Virus record (IMG/VR): IMGVR_UViG_3300025009_000054
Coordinates: 62,001 to 126,000 of that record
Source: a virus
Strand: one strand, 5' to 3'
Length of the DNA stretch: 64,000 nt
The notes under the pieces are model-generated. The model was not told the DNA's origin. It searched no databases and saw only the letters and a list, made by a program, of their open reading frames with translations. The position numbers and the translations under genes were made by a program. This document shows positions 1 through 8,225 of this stretch, piece after piece; within the stretch, counting starts at the first letter, position 1, and the number at the start of each line of letters is the position of its first letter.

Positions 1-792
1 ATATTGCTGTATTTGCTCCTGCGTCAACATGATAGGAATAAGTTGTATGTCTTGATCTAATCCTCTATCTTTAATAAAGTACTCAAGCTTCCTCGACACT
101 GATACTGGCATCGTCTGTCCTGCAGGGTCAAAATCACTTATGTACAAAATGCGAGTTGGTTTTCCTACATCTTCAATCCTCTTAACGGCATTTAATGTCG
201 CTGTAAGGGATAACTCACCGAGCCCCGTCACAAGGTTAACACTACGACCCTGACAGATTGGTAATAGTATATCATTCATGGTGGATTTCTCACACCATAT
301 CTCTATATTTATTGGCTGGATTGTGTCATAATCGTATATGGTATATCTTGGCATATCAGGAAACTGAGGGAGCGTTACATCGCTAAACCCATATGTATCA
401 ACATTTATCGATGGTTCGGCTGGTGGATTACTATATATATGCGGATCCGGATTGCGCCTATCGACAAATGCACCTGGGTCTACTAATCCTAGATATCTAG
501 CAGCTTTAGCGGCTTCACTAATAAATCCCCAACATTTCTCAGTGTTATGATATGGATCACCATTGGGCATCATTGGTGGTGGTGACTGACTGACGAGTTG
601 ATAATGCACACGTCTAATGTGTACACCGTAATCATAACCATATTCATCCCACAAACCTTTAAACCATCTAGCTAACGTCTTGTCACTCTCTGTACCGACA
701 TAGAATGGATCATTATTGGGCGATAATGCGACTAGATCGCCTACACGGCACCCAATATCCTTAGCCATTCTCTTGATATCATCGTAATTCAT
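1..792 (-). CDS. Toprim-domain protein, Spo11/topoisomerase VI A-like (partial, C-terminus off the edge)
   Basis: Read directly from the minus strand: an ATG at 792, preceded by AAAGGG, opens a frame that runs off the left edge without a stop (264 codons visible). The N-terminal half has IRRVHYQLVS followed by an aromatic, Arg-rich stretch, resembling the winged-helix half of topoisomerase VI A/Spo11-like proteins. Around residue 180 a Toprim fold begins: EIWCEKSTM gives the catalytic Glu, a conserved Gly follows, and near residue 228 SDFDPAG gives the DxD. This combination is found in stand-alone TopoVI-A-like proteins of phages and actinobacteria. The biochemical role (DNA cleavage or relaxation) is inferred from the family only. 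It is the last gene visible in a long minus-strand series that includes DNA polymerase. Confidence 0.7.
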   Translation of the reverse strand, partial: MNYDDIKRMAKDIGCRVGDLVALSPNNDPFYVGTESDKTLARWFKGLWDEYGYDYGVHIRRVHYQLVSQSPPPMMPNGDPYHNTEKCWGFISEAAKAARYLGLVDPGAFVDRRNPDPHIYSNPPAEPSINVDTYGFSDVTLPQFPDMPRYTIYDYDTIQPINIEIWCEKSTMNDILLPICQGRSVNLVTGLGELSLTATLNAVKRIEDVGKPTRILYISDFDPAGQTMPVSVSRKLEYFIKDRGLDQDIQLIPIMLTQEQIQQY

Positions 793-807
793 ATTATTTA
801 ACCCTTT

Positions 808-1002
808 CTACTGATATCCATGCACATACATCGTAAACATGCTCTGTGTCCACTCATCGATACGAGCCCTACCAGCACTAAGTGGGCACGCACTGAATAG
901 CGTGCCCTTCTTATGTGCGGTAAGCCATGCCTCATACTGCGCAGATTTCTTATTATACACTATTTCCAGTAGAGGCATTATTCCATCAACAGGACCACTC
1001 AT
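808..1002 (-). CDS. Small hypothetical protein (64 aa)
   Basis: A short frame lying between the DNA polymerase gene and the Toprim gene. I prefer the ATG at 1002 because AGGA sits five bases before it. A longer form starting at 1026 would overlap the polymerase stop as TAATG and is also possible. The product is mixed in charge, with no signal peptide, membrane segment or recognisable motif apart from a Tyr/Trp-containing middle. Its tight packing on the same strand supports it as a real gene. I do not recognise the family. Confidence 0.55.
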   Translation of the reverse strand: MSGPVDGIMPLLEIVYNKKSAQYEAWLTAHKKGTLFSACPLSAGRARIDEWTQSMFTMYVHGYQ

Positions 1003-1025
1003 TCTAGTCCTACTATGACTAATCA

Positions 1026-4000
1026 TTATCCAGCACCCTCAATTAACGTAATATTGGACACTACCAGTTGTGGCTTATCCCTATTATTCGATACCTTACC
1101 TCGCATCATGCAAATAACACCGTTCTTAGCATATTCACCACAATTGATATATGCCTTGGGGAATATTACAAAGTCTAGTGTCTGTTCATCATCAGCAATA
1201 ACTCCCATACACATATCTTCTTTCTTCGCATGTGTCTTAACAATACGCGCCGATGAAATTCGCCCTAAGACGGTTAATTCACAGCCCTCATTGGCTAGGG
1301 CAGTATCCATGCTTACAGCTTCATGCGTGAGAACCTGGTATCTCTCTTTGTAATAGACGAGCGATGATACCGTTAGCTCATTACCGAGTAAACTACGCTC
1401 AGCATTTGCTATTTCTACATGTGACATGCCAGCCGCAATTCTACAACCTGGATTTACTACCTCAAATGCTCCAGCTTTAAATAGTGCTTCTCTCATCGCG
1501 GAGTTAACTATCTTGGCAGGCATCCTGGCCTTTAGATCATCGATTGAAGTGAATGGACCGTTGGCATCACGTTCCACTATGATTTTCTCTGCGCATCCAG
1601 ATATACCTCTAACTGACTGCAATCCTAGATATATAGACCCATCAGTTGGTGTATATTCACATAACGATGAATTGATATCCGGTGGCCTGAGATGGATTCC
1701 ACGTTTTCTACATTCCAGAATGAGTGTGGGCTTTCTATCTTCCTTCGCGTGATTGAGCATCGCCGCGAAGAACTGCGATGGGTATTTTGCTGATAGCCAT
1801 GCTGTCCAGCATGTAATTACTGCATAACTTGAAGCGTGTGCCCTATTGAATGAGTATCCTGCGAAGAGCTCTATGTTGTCCCATAGGGCAGTCGCCTTCT
1901 CCCTGGACATACCTCTCTCGACTGCTCCATTAGTAAACGCTTCCCTATAAGGCTGTATTATTTCTTTCTTTTTCTTCGATACAGCCTTAACGATCTTATA
2001 ACCATCCATCTTGGAGAGCCCACCAACGCGACCAACTACATCCATAATCTGTTCCTGATAGACGAGTACTCCCCACGTATCATCAACGCTTGGCCACATT
2101 AGAGGATGGACGTATGCTACACCTTCTCTAGATTCTCCATCACCAATTAGGATAGCTTCGGTACCATTTTTACGTCTAATGTACGACGGTCCACCAGTTT
2201 CAAGCGGTCCAGGTCTAAATAGTGCAACAGCAGCAACTATATCACCAAACTCCGTTGGCCTCATACTCATGATAAACGATGTGAATCCTTGACCCTCTAA
2301 CTGAAATACCCCACACGTCTTACCTTGTTGTATGAGCTCATATATCATTGGGTCATTCAGATCTATATCATTAGTGGTTGGCTGCCCTGGTATGTGTTTT
2401 AGTGCATCTCGTATAATTGATAGATTCTTGAGTCCCAATATGTCGAGCTTTAGTAATCCAACAGCAGCAATAGCATCCATATCGAACTGCGTAATAATCT
2501 GTTTCATTCCCTTACCATACTGGAGCGGAATCAGATTATAGAGCTCTTCCTCTGCTATAACAACACCACCTGCGTGGACGGATTCAGCACGTGGCATTCC
2601 CTCAACGCGCAGAGCGTCAGTGTACAGCTTTTTAAAGTACGGGTCATTATCTACTGCGTTTCTGAATGGTACTTCATGCTGATATACAATTGGCAGACTT
2701 AGTTTATGTAGGACTCCATCAATAATGATGTACGGATCTTCTGGGATAAGGTCAGTTAGTGATGCGACACCATGTACACCGCATGCCCTTGCCATATCCT
2801 TAAGTGCCTGTCTTGGCCCCAGCGTGCTGAATGACTGAATCTGTACAACCTTATGGTCACTTCCACCATAAAGATCACCCATGTGCGCAATAATCTCACC
2901 GCGTCTATCGGAATCGAAGTCTATATCGATATCGGCGGCAGTAGCATCACGACCCTCTCCCATAAATCTCTCATGCATTAGTCTGTGTTCGAGTGGGTCT
3001 AACATCGTGATACCTAGTAGCCACGATACTATCATTCCAGAAGCACTACCTCTTCCTGGACCATGTACAATACCATGTTCATCTGCGTAATCTACACAGT
3101 CAGCTACGATTAAAAAGATGTCTGATAATTCCTTATCATACATAATCTTGAGTTCTTCGTTAAGTCTACCACAATACTTATCATTGTACAAACCCAAAGC
3201 TTTTAATTTGTTCCAGCATTTATCTTCGAGTTCCCTATATGCACTATCGTACTTATCCTTATTAAACGGATATCTAGGAAGCATCTTCTGTGGTAGTATT
3301 GGTGTTACGTCTTCGCATCGCTTATATATGTCGAATGTGCCATCACTAATACCTGGGAAGATCGATAGCATCTCCTCTGGTGATTTAAGGTAGCAATCCT
3401 CACTATACATCATATCAGATTTCTTGGTAGAATCAGCCTCATCATCAGCACGTTTCTTACCAGAAGTATGTATCGACATCATTTGGCAATGCACTTCATG
3501 ATCTTCCTTTGTGAGGAAGTGAGCATCATTTGTTATAATGAACGGTATACCCTGAATATTGCCTTGTTCAATAAGGAATTCATTGAGTGGCTTCTGTGGT
3601 GCATACCCATTATCCATTAGCTCAAGATAGAACCTATCACCAAACAAGTCTCTATATTGATGTATGGCCGCTATTGCGTCATCTTCACGTCCAGCCGTAT
3701 ATAACTTTCCGACCTTACCAGCTATACATGCTGTGGTGCATATGAGTCCTTCACTGTGTGCCTCTAACATTGGCCAATCAATACGTGGTTTGTAATAGTG
3801 GCCAACTAGATATCCATGTGATGTTAGCCAGCATAGGTTTTTATATCCAATCTGATTCATCGCTATGAGTATGATATGGTTATTTGTACCTTCGGGATTC
3901 TTCTCTTTAATCCTGCAATCACTATCAGGATTCGATACATAGAGCTCTGCGCCTATAATCGGCTTAATTCCCTCAGCGACACATGCCTTGTGAAATTCGT

Positions 4001-4151
4001 AAACACCAGCCATGGATCCGTGATCAGAGATTCCTATCGCTGGCATCCCAAATTCCTTGGCTTTCTTAGCCATTTCCTTAGGTTTCATCATCCCGTCTAG
4101 TAAGCTATAATAGGAGTGGTTATGAAGTTGTATATGCCTATTTATTGCCAT
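1026..4151 (-). CDS. dnaE: DNA polymerase III alpha subunit-like (family C, DnaE type)
   Basis: Replicative DNA polymerase, 1041 aa. It begins with a PHP domain (HNHSYYSLLDG near residue 9, then GISDHGSMAG). The palm carries GPGRGSASG near residue 364 and the metal-binding cluster DIDIDFDSDRR near residue 408. The C-terminal 90 residues look like an OB-fold. Cellular DnaE is about 1160 aa, so this is a somewhat compact phage version. The ATG at 4151 has AAGGAG seven bases upstream and is preferred over an upstream start at 4187. It is followed with a TAATG overlap by a small gene. The polymerase type matters here because known Z-genome phages that carry their own polymerase use a PolA-type DpoZ. 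Confidence 0.93.
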   Translation of the reverse strand: MAINRHIQLHNHSYYSLLDGMMKPKEMAKKAKEFGMPAIGISDHGSMAGVYEFHKACVAEGIKPIIGAELYVSNPDSDCRIKEKNPEGTNNHIILIAMNQIGYKNLCWLTSHGYLVGHYYKPRIDWPMLEAHSEGLICTTACIAGKVGKLYTAGREDDAIAAIHQYRDLFGDRFYLELMDNGYAPQKPLNEFLIEQGNIQGIPFIITNDAHFLTKEDHEVHCQMMSIHTSGKKRADDEADSTKKSDMMYSEDCYLKSPEEMLSIFPGISDGTFDIYKRCEDVTPILPQKMLPRYPFNKDKYDSAYRELEDKCWNKLKALGLYNDKYCGRLNEELKIMYDKELSDIFLIVADCVDYADEHGIVHGPGRGSASGMIVSWLLGITMLDPLEHRLMHERFMGEGRDATAADIDIDFDSDRRGEIIAHMGDLYGGSDHKVVQIQSFSTLGPRQALKDMARACGVHGVASLTDLIPEDPYIIIDGVLHKLSLPIVYQHEVPFRNAVDNDPYFKKLYTDALRVEGMPRAESVHAGGVVIAEEELYNLIPLQYGKGMKQIITQFDMDAIAAVGLLKLDILGLKNLSIIRDALKHIPGQPTTNDIDLNDPMIYELIQQGKTCGVFQLEGQGFTSFIMSMRPTEFGDIVAAVALFRPGPLETGGPSYIRRKNGTEAILIGDGESREGVAYVHPLMWPSVDDTWGVLVYQEQIMDVVGRVGGLSKMDGYKIVKAVSKKKKEIIQPYREAFTNGAVERGMSREKATALWDNIELFAGYSFNRAHASSYAVITCWTAWLSAKYPSQFFAAMLNHAKEDRKPTLILECRKRGIHLRPPDINSSLCEYTPTDGSIYLGLQSVRGISGCAEKIIVERDANGPFTSIDDLKARMPAKIVNSAMREALFKAGAFEVVNPGCRIAAGMSHVEIANAERSLLGNELTVSSLVYYKERYQVLTHEAVSMDTALANEGCELTVLGRISSARIVKTHAKKEDMCMGVIADDEQTLDFVIFPKAYINCGEYAKNGVICMMRGKVSNNRDKPQLVVSNITLIEGAG

Positions 4152-4192
4152 TAAAGAACTCCTTCTCGTTACTACTCTTAAGTTCAAAACGA

Positions 4193-4642
4193 TTACGATC
4201 CGCTTGATAACTCACGCTCTATAGCTTCGAGTTCCAACTGTGCCCGTAAATCTGGGCTTATAATGTCTTCAAGGCGAGATTTCAGTATATCCAGCTTTTT
4301 CCTCTTTGAAGTAATCTGTACCTTTCCAATACGCATTTTTAGATCGTCAATCCAGTCATCTACGGTAAATCCGGACCACTTAAATGGTGGTGTATCTGTA
4401 CCGAGCCCTAATTTCTCTATAGCTATACAGTACGCTGTTTCACGTTCTATTAGGAAGGCAGCAACATTTATTAATGTAGATACATTAGATTCTACATGGA
4501 GATTGATAGCATCTGCCCTCCCCTCTATATATGAGAACGAACAATTAGTTTTCCATACTGGATGGTCAAGCTTGCTTATTTCAGCTTCCTGTCTCCGGAC
4601 CTCAGTAATAAGTTTTAGGGTTCTTTCATCAGTCTGCGCCAT
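4193..4642 (-). CDS. Conserved phage protein of unknown function (149 aa)
   Basis: The ATG at 4642 follows AGGAGG and overlaps the end of the preceding 371-aa gene. The protein is soluble and rich in charged residues. It contains VWKTNCSFSY near residue 28, a WSGF-DDWIDDLK segment in the middle and a helical C-terminus ending in an LEAIERELS run. The sequence looks like a conserved hypothetical family often seen near phage DNA polymerases, but I cannot assign a function. A regulatory or structural role in replication is only suggested by its position next to the DnaE-type polymerase. Confidence 0.75.
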   Translation of the reverse strand: MAQTDERTLKLITEVRRQEAEISKLDHPVWKTNCSFSYIEGRADAINLHVESNVSTLINVAAFLIERETAYCIAIEKLGLGTDTPPFKWSGFTVDDWIDDLKMRIGKVQITSKRKKLDILKSRLEDIISPDLRAQLELEAIERELSSGS

Positions 4643-5744
4643 TATCTTTTCCTCCTATAGGTTCTAATCCATATGCGTGCACGATACACTCAGTTCCGCT
4701 TTCTAGTAATGCATGGAGTGATAGGCTCGTTGGTTCCTTCCATGGTATTGAATTATAGTAATGAGTCATATTGTGTTGTTTCATATACTCCGGTGAGTAT
4801 GCCTCACCTGATGCCCATTCACACCATAGCATACCATCACGTAACGTAAATGCATAACTACGTCTAATCCTTAGAATTGCAGATGTCTCATCCCTCCAAA
4901 TTGTATGTTCTTTGGAATAATAATAATATATGCCATTGTCTTCCGTAAACCAACTATATTTTATGTCAATACCATCAACCAAGAATAGACTCACAATCTT
5001 ACTGCCGTACTGTGATTTGTAATACGACTCCACTAGCTCAGCATAGTTACTAGCAACTGAATCGCACTCAAGCTTTCCTAATTTAGACATATTATAATGG
5101 AACACAAATTCCTGCCCATTCCAGAATACATACGGTTTAGTAATTCCACGTTCCTTATCTCTACTATACGATGTGGACGTTGAAGTTGGCATATATCTAT
5201 CGAACTTACCAACGTATGTCATGGTTTTAAGGTCTTTCATGGTATAGGATGCACCAGGGATGAGTTCCCTCGCCTTAACTTTCTGTGACATAAGGTTAGT
5301 ATGTTCCCTAGATACCTGGTAGTCCTGGGCGGTTACTGGTAGTAAAACTAAATCTGAGCCATGCCACGCATATACGAACTGTCCCTCTAAACCTTTACCA
5401 CGACTACAATCACACTCGCTTAGTATGAAGAGTAAATTCGGGATTGTAATTTCGAATTCGAACCCGCGTGGGTCATATACCCTTACATACGCCTGTCTCT
5501 GCTCCCAGGAGTGTCCATGCGTACCACCAACATTTTTATTTAGTACGAACCCATCAGTTGGCGCATTTACATATTCAATAGGTTCGATCTTTTTGTCACG
5601 CCAATTCTTCCATGACGTTTCCTTGCGTAATATACCTTTTTGATCGAAATATATGATATACGCCAATTTACCTGTATATGTCCCAGAACGATCTTGAAAT
5701 CCAACGTTTATTCGATCTGGGATAAAGAGTTGCTTAGATTGCAT
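4629..5744 (-). CDS. Conserved phage protein of unknown function (371 aa)
   Basis: The start at 5744 overlaps the stop of the upstream zinc-ribbon gene (TAATG) and has AGGAG upstream. The N-terminus has a characteristic run: QLFIPDRINVGFQ, then TYTGKLAYIIYFD and WKNWRDKKIEP. Later come YVRVYDPRGFEFEI and LLFILS. I remember this pattern from conserved hypothetical proteins of large tailed phages, but no function is established that I can name. The middle is rich in Tyr and Ser. No catalytic motif, signal peptide or membrane helix is visible. It is co-directional with the polymerase genes downstream and the sugar-modification genes upstream. Confidence 0.75.
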   Translation of the reverse strand: MQSKQLFIPDRINVGFQDRSGTYTGKLAYIIYFDQKGILRKETSWKNWRDKKIEPIEYVNAPTDGFVLNKNVGGTHGHSWEQRQAYVRVYDPRGFEFEITIPNLLFILSECDCSRGKGLEGQFVYAWHGSDLVLLPVTAQDYQVSREHTNLMSQKVKARELIPGASYTMKDLKTMTYVGKFDRYMPTSTSTSYSRDKERGITKPYVFWNGQEFVFHYNMSKLGKLECDSVASNYAELVESYYKSQYGSKIVSLFLVDGIDIKYSWFTEDNGIYYYYSKEHTIWRDETSAILRIRRSYAFTLRDGMLWCEWASGEAYSPEYMKQHNMTHYYNSIPWKEPTSLSLHALLESGTECIVHAYGLEPIGGKDNGAD

Positions 5745-6037
5745 TAATCTTGTCTCCTATTCTTTGAGAACTTTTCTGGGTCTACAAACTTCGTAGTACA
5801 CCGTGTACAATAATATCCACTTATGTTAAGGAATACCATTGTGAGTATTATAGACGATGTATACTCTGTAGTAAATTGATTTGACCCACATATGGGACAC
5901 ACAAAATTACTAATCGCTGGTGGTTTTTGTTTGCGAGATTCGATATCTTTAATATACTCATCGAACAACATCGGTGCTAATCTATCTAAATCTTCGGTGT
6001 GGAGAACTTTCTTGGGACAAACTGGGTCTTGTGGCAT
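5744..6037 (-). CDS. Small zinc-ribbon protein (97 aa)
   Basis: The protein has one zinc ribbon: CPICGSN near residue 47 pairs with YYCTRC near residue 77, a CxxC...CxxC arrangement. The segment between the two knuckles is hydrophobic (IILTMVFLNI) and probably forms the ribbon strands rather than a membrane helix. The ATG at 6037 is chosen because GGAGGT lies seven bases upstream. That site is inside the 3' arm of a 12-bp inverted repeat (6042-6076), so translation may be controlled by RNA structure. The partner, whether nucleic acid or protein, is unknown. Confidence 0.7.
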   Translation of the reverse strand: MPQDPVCPKKVLHTEDLDRLAPMLFDEYIKDIESRKQKPPAISNFVCPICGSNQFTTEYTSSIILTMVFLNISGYYCTRCTTKFVDPEKFSKNRRQD

Positions 6038-6041
6038 AAGG

Positions 6042-6076
6042 TGTACCTCCACACCCTATATAAATGTGGAGGTACA
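6042..6076 (-). promoter_or_regulatory. Perfect 12-bp inverted repeat covering the next gene's ribosome binding site
   Basis: TGTACCTCCACA at 6042-6053 is the exact reverse complement of 6065-6076, with an 11-base AT-rich loop. In the transcript the 3' arm contains the GGAGGT that serves the gene starting at 6037. The hairpin follows the stop of the gene ending at 6098 but lacks a clear U-tract. It could reduce read-through, mask the ribosome binding site, or both. Confidence 0.6.
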
Positions 6077-6097
6077 AGGTATTCTAACGACAGAGAG

Positions 6098-6907
6098 CTA
6101 CAGCATGCTGTGGAATGCCGGTATCGTCATGGCATAATCACCAACTATATCCCATACTATCTTTCTATCGGCAGCATTGAATATTTTATCTGTAGGGTTA
6201 TGTCTTTCGGATCCTGGCATCCTAAAGCTAAATATTGATGTCTTTGGAAAATCTCCAGATTCTGTACAAGCACGACCCATACCATTCGATAGGGTGTGGT
6301 CCATTACATATCCACCACCTATACTAAGTATCACTCCACCATTGACTATATCTCTTGCTAGGAGGTATGCCCTAAACGTATCATGGACTAAAGCGTGGCC
6401 CCAATCCATCGCCCTATCATCATAGCTAGCCATTGAGCAGAATTTATCGACACCAATGGCAGTATGGATTGTCACCGGCACTTTCTTCTGCCATGCGAGT
6501 TTTGATATGCATGTGCCCATACCGAACTCGTTCATATGCATAGAGATTGCATATCCCATGCCATGCGCCTTTGCTGCCTCGCTACCCGCTACATCGTTGA
6601 TAATATTTAGCGTGTCTTCATTCCACACAGCAAGATTGGGATAAGCCTCATCAACTACAATTTGTCCATGCAATCCTAAATCCATATCGCAAGATATGGC
6701 CGTACCATTCATCATTATATGGGATATATATCCACGATCAATCCAATCGCATATGTATGTACTATAACCCTGCCTCATCACATCGCCACCGAGACAAAGT
6801 ACAACGCCCTTACGAGGACTCATTTTATGAAGGGCTCTTATCGTGGACGCTGCCTGTGCTATATCTCCACCCATCATTCCATTTGGTGCTACTACTGGTA
6901 AATGCAT
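6098..6907 (-). CDS. Deoxyhypusine synthase-like protein
   Basis: The 269-aa protein resembles bacterial deoxyhypusine-synthase-like proteins. Landmarks in order are LGGDVMRQGYS, then GYISHIMMNGTA, a CDMDLGLHG segment, an ISMHMNEFGMG region and PVTIHTAIG in the C-terminal half, followed by VNGGVILSIGGG. These match in order the family's G-x-H/D-V-I, NGA-HD-EL-L-G, PVTVH-IG and GGV-LN-GSA blocks. Deoxyhypusine synthase proper modifies eIF5A, which bacteria lack, so the bacterial and phage relatives probably act on another substrate. It lies in a cluster of glycosyltransferases and methyltransferases, hinting at sugar or polyamine-linked modification. The ATG at 6907 has a good AAGGAG. The function is inferred from pattern similarity only. 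Confidence 0.6.
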   Translation of the reverse strand: MHLPVVAPNGMMGGDIAQAASTIRALHKMSPRKGVVLCLGGDVMRQGYSTYICDWIDRGYISHIMMNGTAISCDMDLGLHGQIVVDEAYPNLAVWNEDTLNIINDVAGSEAAKAHGMGYAISMHMNEFGMGTCISKLAWQKKVPVTIHTAIGVDKFCSMASYDDRAMDWGHALVHDTFRAYLLARDIVNGGVILSIGGGYVMDHTLSNGMGRACTESGDFPKTSIFSFRMPGSERHNPTDKIFNAADRKIVWDIVGDYAMTIPAFHSML

Positions 6908-6921
6908 ATAATACTCCTTCC

Positions 6922-7572
6922 TTATTTTTTATAGAGCAAGATATTCCAGTTATATTCTTTATGTAGATTTAGTCCATTATATTCAGCATCCATTAGTAGT
7001 GGGTGCGTTACGTCATATTCATTAATTCCACCATGTTTCTCAAACAGGATATCCCACCATTCACGTGGTTTATACGTGATATGCGTTGGATCGTCATCCT
7101 TATATTCAGGTGGTGGTGCATCGAACAACAAACTAGCATATACACGTCCACCTGGTTTAAGTATACGCATTATTTCACTGATCATCTTATCACATTGATC
7201 CTCAGGCACATGCTCAAATACCTGCGACGAATGGATAAAATCAAACGTGTCATCTTCAAATAGGCTTAGATTACTATCTTTGATGCACATTAATCTGTTT
7301 CTAAGGGCTCCATCAATAAGATTTTCATCAGATGTGGAATACGTTGATACGTCAACCCCATATGCATCGACGTTATTTCTTACACACGACAATACAAACG
7401 TGCCAAATGCGCAACCAAAATCTAGTACTATTTTACCACTTAGATTATAGACATTATCTATGCCGTAATAATAAGCGACTTGCCAATCACCATATGCCCT
7501 CATATCGTTCTTAGCTTTATCTACCGCCCACTCATCAAAATATTCAACTCCAAAACCTTGATATTTATTCAT
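6922..7572 (-). CDS. Class I SAM-dependent methyltransferase (type 11-like)
   Basis: The 216-aa protein has the glycine-rich SAM-binding loop VLDFGCAFGTF near residue 50, an acidic residue after strand 2 (AYGVDVS), and FDFIHSSQVFEHVPE at motif IV, followed by LKPGGRVYASL. This is the Methyltransf_11 layout. It overlaps by four bases with the next upstream methyltransferase and belongs to a sugar-modification cluster. A small-molecule or glycan substrate is likely, but the acceptor cannot be predicted. The start has GGAGG upstream. Confidence 0.85.
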   Translation of the reverse strand: MNKYQGFGVEYFDEWAVDKAKNDMRAYGDWQVAYYYGIDNVYNLSGKIVLDFGCAFGTFVLSCVRNNVDAYGVDVSTYSTSDENLIDGALRNRLMCIKDSNLSLFEDDTFDFIHSSQVFEHVPEDQCDKMISEIMRILKPGGRVYASLLFDAPPPEYKDDDPTHITYKPREWWDILFEKHGGINEYDVTHPLLMDAEYNGLNLHKEYNWNILLYKK

Positions 7573-8216
7573 ATTTCCTCCAAATTAGATTTTTTTATGA
7601 AGACTATACTCTTGTAGAAACTGACAGACTCTATAGTATTCCTCATATTATTAGTATTAGATGGTGGTGATACGCGCTGTGGTGCCGAGTTAGAATGTCT
7701 ATCTTTACTATTACCATAATCATTAACAACGTCAATAATATTGGCCGTATACTCTATAAAACTCTGTGGACCAACACCCCAACCATCCCAATATGACGTA
7801 TGTAAGTCTTCTACTACATATATACCACCTGGTTTCACGCTATCCCACAAGTCATTAAACGATGATATTTGGCTCTCCCACAAATGACATCCATCGTCTA
7901 TAATGACATCAAACTTGCCATACTTCGTCACTACATGATTAATAAAATTCTTATCGTTACTATCACCTATTTCAATAGATATTCTAGTATCACGATATAC
8001 CTCACATCTAGAGTCTATATCAATACCTACAATATCACCTAGTGGGAAATATTCCTGCCACATCCTCATGGACTGACCATGATCAACACCAATTTCTAGC
8101 AAGCTAATTGGTGATAACTCAAGATGGTTAAATTCCTTCTCATATGCCACCATATAATTATGCCCACCGGATGCCTTATCAGTACCATATTTCTGTGCGA
8201 TTTGGTCAAGTATCAT
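7569..8216 (-). CDS. SAM-dependent methyltransferase of the CmcI/sugar O-methyltransferase type
   Basis: The 215-aa protein opens with a short helical part containing KYGTDKASGGHNY. The SAM loop LLEIGVDHGQSMRMW follows, then GIDIDSR and the metal-binding-type motif FDVIIDDGCHLWESQ, then VKPGGIYVVEDLHTSYW. This arrangement is typical of MycE/CmcI-like methyltransferases that act on sugar hydroxyls of natural products or glycans. AGGAGG precedes the ATG. Its overlap with the downstream methyltransferase suggests coupled expression. The acceptor is unknown. It may decorate glycans built by the adjacent glycosyltransferases. Confidence 0.85.
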   Translation of the reverse strand: MILDQIAQKYGTDKASGGHNYMVAYEKEFNHLELSPISLLEIGVDHGQSMRMWQEYFPLGDIVGIDIDSRCEVYRDTRISIEIGDSNDKNFINHVVTKYGKFDVIIDDGCHLWESQISSFNDLWDSVKPGGIYVVEDLHTSYWDGWGVGPQSFIEYTANIIDVVNDYGNSKDRHSNSAPQRVSPPSNTNNMRNTIESVSFYKSIVFIKKSNLEEI

Positions 8217-8225
8217 GCTATCCTC

